Origin: Tyto alba
Taxonomy: Eukaryota; Chordata; Aves; Strigiformes; Tytonidae
Assembly: GCF_018691265.1 (NCBI RefSeq)
Contig: NW_024881322.1
Location: 16,083,489-16,147,488 of the forward strand
Length of the DNA: 64,000 nucleotides
Direction: 5' to 3'
Of this stretch, positions 1 through 13,000 are shown one piece after another. The notes beneath the pieces were generated by a model. It was not told the DNA's origin, searched no databases, and saw only the letters and a list, made by a program, of their open reading frames with translations. How positions within the stretch are numbered: position 1 is the first letter of the stretch; every line of letters starts with the position of its first letter. The position numbers and the translations under genes were made by a program.

Positions 1-3000
1 GACCAGACATAACCAAACAACTCACTGCTGCATAGTGGGTGATATTCTCTGTATCTTTCAGACATGTTTCCTTGCTAGAGAAATTAAATTCTGTTTTCTC
101 CCCTTCCAATAAGTATATTCACCTCTTGTAAACTGAAGGTTTTACTTCTTTTCACCCTCAGGGGCTCATACACAAAGTCAGAGGGACCTACACTTTGGGG
201 TATCCAACCAAGAAGGGTCAACCTTGTGATCTGAAGTTAACTCATTGCTGGTAAAATTAAACACACATAAAAAAGTGTGCATTGATCATCCCTGAAAGAT
301 AATTACACCAAAAAAAAAAAAAAAAAAATAAAATTAATTTATGTAAAGGACAAGAACAACCATCACCAAGCTAGTGTGGACACTTTCCCGTATTTCTTTC
401 TTATGAAGAAATATATATACCATAAAATCTTCTGTACGCTTTGCTAGCAACTTCCCTGGCAGAATAAGTAACAAACATGACTTATGAAATTAAATAGAGA
501 CTGGCACCATCATCTACTTTCCTTTACAGCACAGCCAAATTAAATTTTGTGCTGTTGACCCTTGCAGCCAAAATAAATCCACGGCTGGGCCAAAGTTGGC
601 TCCAGTTTGCTTAGCTTTGCTGGGGTTAAGGATGCTTAGAGTATTGCAGAGGCGTTGCCTTCAAGTCTCCAGGGCAAATGCCTTTTGCAGAGGCATGCTT
701 GAGTGACACAATACACTGAGCATCAAAGTAAACAGTGTGAAATAACTATAAGAGACATCTGGAAGAAGGGGAACAGATCTGGATCTGAGAAGAGACACCC
801 TTTTCTCCTGTTCCCTTACTGTCTCGGTGGTGTTCTCTTCCTCCAGTGACCCAAAGCTGGTGTAGTAAAGTTAAGACTATACTTTTCACTTTTCTTAGAG
901 ACCACCTTTTACATTAAGGGAAAGAAGCTATCTGACAGAGCCTGAAGCTTTCCTACAGTCTCCTGATCTAAAATTTGCAAGAGCTAGTGTCCTCACAGCA
1001 CTGGGTCTTACTTCTTGGGAATATATGCCCCACCTTGGTCCATGCAGCTTTCATGAATCATATTGAATCGCTTTCATGTGCCTCTTCTCTGAAGGCAGAT
1101 GGGCATGAGCCCCAAACCAAACTCAATTTTCAAGCAAGCCATTTAAATTCACGAGAAGCAGCTTGCTTAATTGTTCTGCCTCATGCATATTCCAACCAGT
1201 TCTGGAGAGCATCAAAAAAGCTGGAGCCACCTGTGTTTTAGGTAGCCAAATAATAAAAACTCTCTAGTACTTTCCAGTGTTGAAGAAAGTGCCAAAAAGA
1301 GAATCAAAGACCAAGCAGATCTCATGATGCTGTGTCCCTCTGTGGTATTGTTTAATTCCTCACTTCCACTCCAGCCCATGAACTAACCTATCCTCTCAGG
1401 TTATAATGCTCAGCCAGGCTGATACTGCAGTCACAGATACAGCATTCTTCCTCCTCCCCAGCAATTTTACAATGGCAATTCCCCTTCATCTGTGAGTATG
1501 GTGAGTATCTGAAAAATATTTGACGCTACAGGTTCTCTAGGGTGGGAGATGAGAAATATATTTATTGCTATTGGGATCCCCTGAGAATGACTGTCTTCTC
1601 TTCTTTGAAAAGGCGGTGTTCTCCTTAGGTTGCAATTACAAGGTAGTCAAAACACATAATGGGCAACAGTACTGCACACAGCTGTAACTCATTTAGAGAG
1701 CACTCTTCCTTTCCCTGGAGCTAATGCTGTGGAGAAGCTGTTCCATCACTCCTTCAGATTGGTTTATTTTAATGCCCTTTTCTATTTTGATCAAGTTTAT
1801 TGCCATAGAGGTAAATTATTGTCTGAGTTGTTTCACTAATGCCTAGTTTATACAGCACATGTTGAACCATGTCTTTGTTAGCGCTTCAGCATGCAGAAGC
1901 TTAGCTACAGCCCGGAGTGTCATATTAGTTGTCCCTGTGAGTTCTTTCGATCAAAAAGAGCTCATGTCTTGTCTTATGCACGTACGCTCATCTTGAATAG
2001 CAATGTTATTGAAATTAGATAAATAAGGGTAATTTGTGCTGCCCTTCTTCTCCATTTTCCCTGCCGGGTGCTCTACTTTGAAGGGGTACAGTTATTCCTT
2101 TATATGGTCCTGGGTAGAGACCAAAATGTGTCACATTCCACCTGGTCCTCCTGATGATAGAAACCAAACTCCCAAGACCCAACAAGACGAGCAGAGAAAC
2201 AGAGCTCTCAAACACTCTTTGTTAGAAAGCCCGGGATAGAGTGGGGCACATCTGGCTTTGAACAGGTCAGTTAGTAACAAGGGAATCAGGTCTAGTGGCA
2301 GTCTCCTTCTCCTCTTCCGATGATGCCTGGCTCTCTCTCCCACTCTGGCAGGGCGTGTGGAAGAGCCAGAATGCTGTTCCCTGAGCACCATTATGCTTGG
2401 CCTCCCTACCATCAGTGGCAATGGCACATCCAGATTTTCTACCAGTTCTAAATACAAAAAGTGAGCATTCAGCACAGGAGCCAAAGGATTTTTAGTCCTA
2501 TAAAAGGAGCAACGTTAGGAACTTCTTCTTAAGGTCTATGTACTGTTGATGAATAATCATGTCAGGTTTAAGCTTGTTGTAGACTGAAGCCAGTGATCAT
2601 GCATGCAGGTGCAAGAGTTCCTGGAGCCCTTGCAGTGAAGCACATGCATTTCACTTTTGCAGCCAGCAAAACTCCCCTGAATAATTGTGTTCACATTATT
2701 GTTGTAGCTATTACTGAGTTATTAGACTCACTGAGTTTAATAGTCATCTGCAAGGCAAGACAAGCTGTTAAGGCAAGGAGCTCAATATTAAGTACCTTAC
2801 AGCAATCTTTTGAAGGCTGTCATTGGACAAGGTAGAGCCTGGCTTAAGGTCCTGCTGAACTGGTTTCAATGAGCAGGGCAAAAATCCAAGAAAGCACAAA
2901 ACTGAAGGACTCTATTGCTTCATTGATGACATCAGGCCCTTGGCCAAGCACAGGGTCTGCGCTCATGCTTTGTAATATGGTAACATAAACACAAGCCCTT

Positions 3001-6000
3001 GCCCCTGTTTCTCTTGACCAGAAATGCTGCAGCAAGAAGACACCAGTAAGAGGTCTGAAGGGGAAAGGACGTGCCTTGACATAAAATACAAGAGCAGATG
3101 ATGGAGAGTGAGCTTGATAGAGGGATTATTCAGCAGCATAGGACTACGGATTAAAGGATTTGGACTCAGTCTCTTGGTCCTCTCTCTTGGACTGGTCAGA
3201 TGTTCTGCCTCTCCTCTGAAAAAGGCATCAGGCAGCACTTCCCTGCCTCATGGCGCGTTTGTGGGGCTGTGCTCAGGTAGGACACTGCATGAAGCTGCCT
3301 GGACGGACGGACAGATGGCTTGTGGGGCAGAGACATCGGTAGTTCAGTGGGGCTGAGTGTCACACAGCACCACCAAGCCACAGCTCCACTGCTCCCTTCT
3401 CTTCCTCTGCACTCCGAGGAACTTACTAAACAGAAAATACAAATACCCCCTCTCCTGTAGGCCAGATGTACTGATTGATTTAGGAGCTTGCAAAGGATTC
3501 AGCCAGCAGATCTTCAAAACTAGAACATAAAACTGTCACTTCTCACCCACTAAAAATCAATAAATTAAGACCCACTTTTTAGTTACCTAGAAAACCCAAC
3601 TGATTTATTGGCAACCACAATATAGTTTATGGCAAATAAATGTCTTTTAACAACATTTGTCTCTACATTTTCCAGTGGAACTTGGTATGTTACTAGGACA
3701 ATAGTTCTGGAAATAGCCAGATACAGAATAATCACAAAAGGCCACCATACAAGATTTAAGCAAGTACCAGTGGTTGTGCCTCACTCCGAGATTACATGTG
3801 GGCTTGCTGAGTTCAGTAGCGAAAGTGTCACCAAGTATAATGACAGCAGGGCTGAAGTCCCAGGCAGGTCTGACAATCATTTGTGGGTTAGTTGTGAGCC
3901 AGTTCCCTGAGGGCCACGGCTGCAAAAAGCCCAGCTCTCCGCGGAGTCTGTGCTCTTCCTCCTGAACACGGCACAAAAGGAGTGGTAAGAAACCACACAG
4001 CCTTATTGTGCTGCCAGAGGTCACTGGTGAAGACCAAGAGCACTGCACTCGTCAGGCAACAAAAGCAACTCGCCAGGTAGAATCGATGGAGTATGTTTGT
4101 CTTGGCAACATTTTTAATGCAAATTAAAATGGATACGTGTCACTCAGATCTGAAATTAAAAAGCAACACAGAAATCCAGTCTATCATTATATTGGTTTAT
4201 TACTTCTAAGAATGTATTCCCATTCACAAAAAAAGTCTTCAGCATGCAGAAATATCACATAACACTCTCGAGAGGAAGATCCTGTCTTCTCAGAGACTGG
4301 CTGAAGTACTTAAAGATGCAGAAAAGGAATAACTTCATAAAAAAACCCCAAACAAACAACAACAACAAAACAAACCAACCACCCTTTCTACAATTGTCTA
4401 TGTATTAGCCTGCAGTAAAGAAGCAGACATTGAATATTTGGAGTAATTAATTCTGGTGAAGCAGAAAGAATTAACTCATGCTGAGCATGCGGTCACACAT
4501 CAGTCACTTTCAGAAGTGATGGTCGACCCCCTCAGCGAGGTCTTAGGTACAGTAGGGAAGATACAAGGAGTGCAAATGTTAGGTATGTAGATCAAACAAT
4601 ACAGCCATTATAGTACCCGAGGAAGTCTTGAAAACAAGACTTTGCTCAGACATAATCCTTTTTTCTAAATATTTTGTTTCAACCACAGTTGGTCACTGGC
4701 TGGCCCACTTTGCCTGCATGTTATCTAGTCCCTCAAATTAAATGTTGTGGTCCTTAGCAATACGACTGGGTGCAAAATCAGTTCACCGTAGGGGCGAATC
4801 TCATCTTTAGTGTCTTAGAAATGCCCAAATTTCAATGCTGGGAATGCCAGGACCGCAGGACCCCAGCACAGGCAGCGACAGACAGGATGATACCAAGTAC
4901 CTTAACTAAGCAACCACGCCCAGCTCTTGGAAAAGAAACTGCAGGGCAATTTGCAGGTGCAGGGCTGATTTTTTGGGAGTACAAAAGCCGTATGCCCTCC
5001 GTTTCACAAGCAGGGCTCCCCTCTGCCCTCCCCCCTCAGTGACCCCTTGCGCACATCTGCAGCTTGAACGTCCTCGGCCAAGAAACAAGGCTGGGGGCCC
5101 AGGGAAACCTCTCAATGGCTGAGGCCATTCACAGGCCTTAAAGACTGCTTTTATAAACAAAGCTCTGTGCTGAAAATTGGTTAGCCAGCTTTAACTATGA
5201 ATCAGGTTTATGTTGCTGTATTTCCTCCAGAGCATTCGCCTTTGGGGCAAGAATGCCGTACGGGGCATTTTGGCTTTCAATCCAGGCGTTTGATAAGAGA
5301 TGGCGTATGAATGCAGGCTTCCCTTTGATAACACCACCTTTTCACCCCTTCCCCAGGGCAGCTAAGCTCATGGTCAGAGCTAATGGTCATCCTGCAAGTA
5401 TTCCAGCATGTTGTGATGAAAGAGAAAATATAAATTTAGTTTCCTTGTTTCACAAACACAGAAGCTCTCATCTGCACACACCAAAGGAAGACAAGAACAA
5501 TTTTCTCCCAGCTTGCACCACACAAGATTTGTTATCTCCTGACAAATATTTGGGCCCAAGCAATTCAACCACAGCTAATTTCCAGAGCCACAGGTGCAGC
5601 ACCAGCCAGTCAGTACAACTAAAACAGGGCAGTAAAATATATACAATTAATGTTGTTAAGCTCTTTCAAATAGCAGCGTGTTGTTTAAGAAACTTCTGTC
5701 TAAGCCCTTGGTTGCTACCTTCCATGAAACATGACTTGAATCCTTTATTAAAGAAGAAAAAAATATTTTCATCTAAATTGCCTTTTTTTTTTTTTTGCAA
5801 GATGCTTCAGTTCATTGTGTTTGACCTTCTCTAGCTACTCAACAAATCCTTGTATTTTAACTTTCATAGTCTGACCTTTCTTATTGTCAGTTGCTTGCTT
5901 GTTAACACTGACTGCACCACCCAAAGGTCCCTCAGGAAAAATAATTTAAAATTAAACTTGGAAGGTCTACAGAGAAGAGATGCTATGACTTACATTGTAT

Positions 6001-6285
6001 GAATCTCTGTTGTACCCCCAAAGGGTGCAATGAACTAGTTCCCTCATCTCTCCTCAGTTTTTCTGCACCAAAATCCATAGGTGGAAACCATTTATCACTG
6101 GCCACATCTGTCATATTGTTTCTTCATGTCAAAGAGGTTCTTGCATGAAATAAACTTGACATGTTATGTCACGAAATAGTCTGACATTTATCCTGTGCAA
6201 GAGAGAAGGAAAGATGGGAAAGGCTGCCATTGATTGTTGGGCTTCACGGGGACAGCATGATCTCCTGCCTGGGCCAGAACACTCA
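1..6285. other. Unique non-coding DNA
   Basis: I see no gene here. Open frames are short, lack splice context and resemble no family I know. A poly(A) run near 310-328 is the only obvious simple-sequence tract, apart from a poly(T) run near 5786-5799. The stretch is AT-rich and looks like ordinary intergenic or intronic vertebrate DNA. Conserved regulatory elements could be present but cannot be judged from one sequence. Confidence 0.6.
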
Positions 6286-6289
6286 GTTT

Positions 6290-6440
<151 letters not shown>

Positions 6441-6460
6441 TTTATTTATGTAGTATGCAT

Positions 6461-6528
6461 TCATGATATGGTATCAATGTAAGACTTCTGACACTACACA
6501 GAAGTCTTACATTGATATGATATCATAA
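6461..6528. repeat. Short perfect-stem inverted repeat (hairpin)
   Basis: The arm at 6473-6490 is the exact reverse complement of 6499-6516, giving an 18-bp perfect stem around an 8-nt loop (6491-6498). The pairing continues outwards for about 12 more positions with a few mismatches (6461-6472 against 6517-6528). The whole foldback is about 68 nt and begins about 20 bp after the tetranucleotide array. Its size is compatible with a pre-miRNA-like hairpin or the remains of a palindromic element. I recognise no known miRNA. Confidence 0.85.
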
Positions 6529-6539
6529 ATGAACAAAGT

Positions 6540-9500
6540 ATTTGAAGATCAAAAATTAAGTGTGAATGGGTGCAAGATGACAGGCACAAATCAGGGGTCA
6601 TCCCTTACACCCTTTCTAACAGTTCTGAGAAAAATTATTTTCACATCCATTTGGAGTTCAAGTGCTACCTGTACTATGAGCTGTGCAACTCTATGGCCTG
6701 GAAGGTAATTTGGATTTATGCAGTCTGCTAAAATCTTGCAGTGGGTGTCACCCCTACATTTAAAATGCACTCAAATGTTCTTACCTCTTAAGTAAGGGCT
6801 GAATCTGCTGTGTTTGTTCACCCAATGTCTGTAGCAAGAAACAAATCATTGGTGGCTTTAGTGTAGATGCATGCAGAGGCTGTACTTCGGGTTTTGAGAG
6901 CAACAGTTGGGAAAGGACAGTATTTGTTCCCCAAGCAAATACAGCTATTTCAATATAATACAGAAAGAATACATATAGTCATTTACAATACTGTGGGGAC
7001 TTTGGAATTCGTAACATGAAAAGAGGAAAGAAGGTTCTTGCTGGTTAGGAGTAGTGTTTGCACCATTGAATTTCTGACACTCTTGTAGGTACAACTGAAT
7101 TTTTTAGTGCAACTACATGCAAGACTCTATAAGTTAACACTGCTAGAATTTTTCTCCTAAAATATTGTATTAGCCCACTGAAAAGAATTTGAGACCAAAG
7201 AGATAGGGAGAAAATAATTTTTCCAGCAAATTAGAGTGTAAGTAACATAAAATATTGATCTGAAATCATAAACCCATGAGAATCTTATTTTAAAAAGCTT
7301 CCTGAAGTGGACAGCACATCCTTTCACATAAAGCAGCACAATCTTCCATATGATACCTGGTCTCATCAGCTCCAGTCTGGTTTATTATCAGTTACTTCTT
7401 ACAGACACAGCAGTAGCTGGGAAAGCTAAATGGGGTGGTATATCTGGTAGATTTTTCCTTCATATTAATCCCTTTTATGTCTCAATTAAAGCCAGAGGCT
7501 ATGAAAGTTAATTCTATGCTGGCTGTGCTAGAACTATAATAACCTGTGAAAACTGCAACCTTGACAAAGTGAATTAATCACTGCTTGCATGTATGGGCTT
7601 GTGAAACTGAGCAAAGGTTTACATCAGTAAGAAATGCATTTTTCTTATGCTGATTGAAGGACGTGAATCTACGTGCTCACTCGTCCTCTTGGCACCATAA
7701 AATAGGGATTAAAAAAATAAACCTTTTTACCACCTTTCCAGAAGAAATTGGGCTTGCCAAGCCATTTGAAATACAAAGTTGAAAGATTTATTTGTGGAGG
7801 ATTAAATGAAGGAAGGGAATTTCATAGAGCCAGGCTGTTACTGAGGCACTGCAGGGAAAGCGAGGGCTGGCAGTGTAGTTACCCCCAACATGCAGCTACG
7901 TTCCTGCCCCAGTCAGTGCCGTTAAATTCAATGCAGAGGCAGTATGGAGTCAGAGAAGACTGTTGTGGTCTGGGAAGCTCACAGTATGTCCTGGGAGCTG
8001 GTTAATAAAAAACTCTGAAGCTAGGTCAGGATTGTCATCTCTCTGGCATGTAGGATCCTTCACTGAATCCCTGATCCAGAGCACAATACCCTTCTTGATA
8101 AGCATCCGTCTGAGCAACAAACACTCAACTTTACTTGCAAGATCCTAAAGGTTAGAGTATCCAACAGAGGACCCATATTCAGCCCCTTCTGCTACAGATT
8201 CGAACGACTCTCCCATTTCTTAGGCATGTGCATTCACCCACCTACCCACTGAACAATCCCCGTTTAGGCTGCAGGATGAAGTCTGGCCGTTGTGTAGCTG
8301 GCAGGAGCCACGGGGCAAAGGAGGCCGAGTAAAAAGGGAGACTGATGCTAGCCTGGCAGTGACTTGACTGGAGCAAAGTCCTAGGGAGTCTGATCTGAGC
8401 TGTCATTCCTCACACAGGTCTTTAACTTGTTTTATCCTAGATAAACAAGGAAGGAGAACAGTTCCAGGCAGCAAGCACCACGTTGCTTTGCAGCTATGGT
8501 CTTTGCCTATGTCCCTCTCCTTCCAGACTACTGTTTACATCCCTCACTGTACGTTGGCCAAAAGCAAGCGGGAGGTTAGGGTGCTCTTCCAGGATCCGTG
8601 GGATGCAGGACTAAATCCCTTGCCTTGAGATAGGAAGTGGTGCAGATCACTCCATCCTTAGGTAAATGCTCAAACTATTAGACAATTATACAAAACAAAG
8701 GAAACAGAGATCCCAGCTTGTTTTGTAGGCAAGTAGCTGTGGTTGCCTGGCTTTGTTCTCAATTACTTTCTGCGTGCAAACACATTAAAGTGTATTCAGA
8801 GACTTCAGCATTAGACCAGACCCCTCTCTGTCTCATTTCTGAACTACCGTTGTGCTATGCAAGGTGCTAAGCAGGCAGACCCTAAATTCTTCAAAGTGAG
8901 GGTTGCCTCTTGTTCTCTGTTTGGGATGCATCCTCATGGAGATATTTAAATACCCTTGAGGATCTGGATCTAAGTGCCTGTTCAATATCACAGAAGAATT
9001 TTCCAGTGAAGGAAAGAACCAAGCAGAGGAATTTGCAGTCTTTAGTCAATTATTAATCGGCAAGAACATCCACTCCTAAGAGTACCAGTCTCATACTACA
9101 CCTAGGTTCATATCTTTAATAATTTACTTTGGACTAAAGAACCCTAACTTATTAAGATGAGATCCACTTTTAATTCTCTGTGTATCTATTGAGAGTTGTT
9201 TATTTTCACTACGTCTATTAATTATTCTCCACTTGTTTTCCTTTAGTAATGCAATAAGTTAAATGGTTTATATAACCTTGACCTTTATCCCTACATTTCC
9301 ATTCAAATTCTGGAAACATTCCCCAGACTCAAAAAGTAAGCAAGTACATGTACTTTTTTGTTTGGGTTTTTGTTTTTCTTTTTTAATTAGGAAGACAGGA
9401 AGAATATACAGTCTCTACAAGAAATGATATTTCTACGACAGTGCTTCATAGATCTCCTTTCTAGTCATTACAGACAGTGTAAGAACTATGTGGGCTCTCC

Positions 9501-9630
9501 CTGCAGCCAGAGAGCACCATATTTGTAGATATTTAGAAGCACAGACACAGAAAACGTGGTAGCTCAAATCTTCAGTGCAGGCCAGTAAATTCGCATGATG
9601 TATGCCAGGATCGATGCGTTGAGACCCTAC
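6540..9630. other. Unique non-coding DNA
   Basis: No convincing coding exon, RNA gene or repeat was recognised. Open frames in this stretch (for example about 7748-8148) show no family resemblance and no splice signals that would join them. Confidence 0.55.
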
Positions 9631-9639
9631 TTACGTTAA

Positions 9640-9890
9640 CGAAAGCTGCCTCGACTGGGCAGCTCTTAAGTGACAGAGCTCCTCGGAGCACTCTCGGGAG
9701 GCTGCCTCCCTCCCGGCTCTGCTGCTGTCGCCGCTGGGTGCTGCTGGCAGCAGGCTGCCCCTGCTCTCTTGCAGTGCAGGAGTCTGCCCGTGAGTTGCGA
9801 GAGCAGATGCTGTGCTGCAACACCGCGATCGTTCCAGTCAGGGCTCAGCGCCGCGAGCAACACACTGAGGAGAACTGGAGCTCCTGGCAG
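9640..9890 (+). other. GC-rich block with possible exon end
   Basis: A block of about 250 bp is clearly richer in G+C and CpG than its AT-rich surroundings. On the plus strand it ends at CTCCTGGCAG followed by GTTAGA, a plausible splice donor at 9890/9891. All three frames have partial openness but none gives a recognisable protein. It could be a first exon of a non-coding RNA or merely a GC-rich patch. Confidence 0.25.
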
Positions 9891-9988
9891 GTTAGATCAG
9901 CAAATCTCTGTCTGCAGGCTCAGACTCAAGGTAAGTAAAGCAGCTCAGACCTCAGCAACTTTGCTTCATAGGCAATTCCATCAGCTTT

Positions 9989-10014
9989 TCTTTTTTTTTT
10001 TTTTTTTTTTTTTT
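9989..10014. repeat. Poly(T) tract
   Basis: An uninterrupted T run of about 25 nt. It may be the trace of a retroposed poly(A) tail on the minus strand, but I see no recognisable body next to it. Confidence 0.9.
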
Positions 10015-10019
10015 GTCAT

Positions 10020-13000
10020 GCCTGTGGCTTCCGTAAAGCCAGCCTATAAGTACACATCACACCAGTCACAAGGGAGAAAGTTCAGTGGAGGGGGTTTGCT
10101 CATCCTCCCAGGGCTGTCTGCCCTTTCCTCAGCCCCCGGAACAGCTTCATTTCCAGACAAGTGACTGAGGTGTGAGTCACGGGTGAAGCACTGCCAGCTT
10201 GTGAGTGGCCACTCAATGTTCAGGGTGAGTAACGGTGTGGACAGTGAGATTAAAGGAAAGATGGAGAGGGGCTGAAATGAAGGAACCTGCCTCCCAGACT
10301 GAGGTGAGCAGTCAATTATATGAGGCAACAAAAATTCCCAGGAATTTTGCAGACTTTTTGGTAAATTAACATGCAACTTCCTTTGCGATTCAGAGTAAGT
10401 CATAGGAATCACAGAACTGCAGAGGGGGAGAGGGTCTTCTACTGTAGCCTCCTGGCACAAAGTGGCCGGTGCCACATCATTCAGAGAAAGACACAACAAA
10501 ATCTCTTTTCATATTCTTGTGGGAATGCCCACATTAAAAACAAAAAATAAAACCAAACCAGTTCCTTTATAATCTCCAAGTGCTGGCAGCTGCCTCCAGC
10601 CACAACAAATGAGAGCTCATCCCCTTTCTATAAATGAGGAGTGAAATGATGGGTACTCTCATTATCCATACAAGCACCCAGTCCTCTTCTGATTCTCACT
10701 ACAGTCTTTGCTTTGCTTCAGCTCAAGGCTTCCACTGTTTAGCTGAGCTCCACCTTGCACCTCACCTGTAACATGCTTGTGCCCTGCCAGGGAGATTTTG
10801 CATGGGATGGGCATGTTGTGGCTGTGTTGAGGCAACACCGAGCCTCTACGTATGCTGGATGATACCTGAATTCAGGCACAGCACCAGGTGTCACACCTGC
10901 CAAAATGCAGAGATGATGCTGCATGACCACATCTCTTCCTGTAACTACACATTCAGTTTTGCTGAGTGTTGAAAAGCTTCATTATATTCTCTAGGGTCTG
11001 TTTACACCATATCTGTAATTTAAGAAGAACTAGTCTCAGAGTATGCCTCATAAAAACATGACTCTTGACGTGACAAATCAATCAAATAACCAAAATTATC
11101 TGAGGGTTTATTAAGTAGGGCTCTAAAGGATCACAAAGTACTTCTCAAAAACTCAGAATTTATTTGAACAGGGTGACTTTCTGGAACTACCCTTTCTTTA
11201 CCTTTCCCAGAATGGAGCCACTGCCTTTCTAATTTAATAATTTATACATTTGGAAGTCTTTCATAATATTCTTTGTAGGCTGATCTAGCAGAAGAGGATA
11301 AGTCAGTGGTTAAGATGCTGCCTGAGACTCAAGACTCACAGGGTGCCTGCTTGGCAATGGATTCACTCTGGGTTTTTAGAAAATCATGGAATTTCTCTAT
11401 TTTCTTTCAATGCATCATGATGATAATGTGTCTAGTTGACAGGGGTGTTACAAAGACATATTCTTTGGATCAGTGTGACAGCTGTGGTCACGTAAGCCTG
11501 TAAGATAAGTTGAGGGTAGAAAATGAAGAGAACCCATAATCAGTATTGCAGAGAAACCCTCCAGCCCTTCACAGGCTGGTGAGCTGTGATGCTTTTGGGA
11601 TATTCAAAAGAAGCCGCAAGAAAAAAGTCCTGATCCAGCTGAAACCCACACCGTGACTGAGCTCGCTGGGCTTAGGATCTGCATTTCTGTATTTAAAATA
11701 AGAGCAGCAGTCTGAAGCAGATTTTGTCCTGGGGACAGGGCTGTCAACTGGCAGGTGTAGGATAAATCTGTCCAGCCCCAAATGATCTTACACCAGTATG
11801 TAACATTATAAAACGAATTTGCTTTGCCACTCCAGAGCAGGGAGTTCTACAAGAGCCCTTCCCCCACTGCCAAGGCATTGTGCAGCCCTGCCTGCAGTTA
11901 TGAACTGGGATCATCTTTCTGTTATGGGTCCAGGCTTTTCCTTTCTGGTGTGGACTGGTTTGATTCCCACAAACGAGCCTGCAAGCAAATGATTACGCTC
12001 TTTGCTTTTTGTGCAGAGGTATGGAAACCAGCCTGCTCTGTCCAAATGGCTGGCTGCTGCCTGGGGAGAGTGTGGGAACTGGGCAAAGGGGACTCTTCTC
12101 ATCCTCTGCAGAAGTTTGGTGCTGGGTATGATACTAAACTCCTGGAGGAAACGTGCCAGTAAAAACCACATAGGCCTGAGCTTGATTACAGTCTGGTTTT
12201 TTTATCATCTCTATATTCTTTTAATGCAAAAAGAATAGATTTATTTACTTTTTTTTTTTTTCCAGTTTAAATAAACAAAGCTTTATGGCACTTGGGAGAA
12301 ATCTAGAGCTTGAGTCATGACCACAGAAAATTAACTTTCAAAAATGTCAGAGCTCAGTGTGGAAGTGCACTCCTGAACATTATCTCTAACCTGGTCTGCC
12401 AGTTAATCAGGCTTTTATTTAAGGAGTATGGGGTCCAGCCTCCTCAGATTTCTGATTATTTTAACCATATATATATATATATATATTTGGTTCATCTTTA
12501 TCTGTGCGCTATCTAATTATATGCACTCTCCCTACCCTAAATACCCCACCTGCACAGCCTCATGATAACCCTTCAGATACTTCATAGCCCCAAGGCCTTC
12601 CTTGAATAAGTGAACAATATCACCATCCAAATGAGGAGCTGAGCAAAGCTTTGTTAGGTGTAGCAGTGCTGACTGCTTAGCAGAGCTAATTCCTTTCCCA
12701 GATCTTGCTATCAAAATGTGGAGTGAAAAGTGCAGAACAAGTGGAGTAATTTCCTTCCTACAGAAAGGTCAAAGCTGGGAAAACATCGGCTACAGTGATG
12801 TGCAAAGGTTGTTGTTGCAAATACAGCTTGCTAATTAAAGACGTGGGGCTTCTCATCACATCTACTGGAACAACTCCATTGACGTTGGGAGGAGTTGGGT
12901 TCATAAGACAATCTCCCTATTAATGTGTAAGCAGTCCTAGGAAAAAAATAAACAGTATATGGAAGCCTTACTGTACGGAAGATGAAAGTAGTGTAGAAAA

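Noticed and set aside
5253..5834. 193-codon plus-strand frame
   Set aside because: Ends in poly-Lys and poly-Phe stretches coded by A and T runs, with no homology or splice context recognised.
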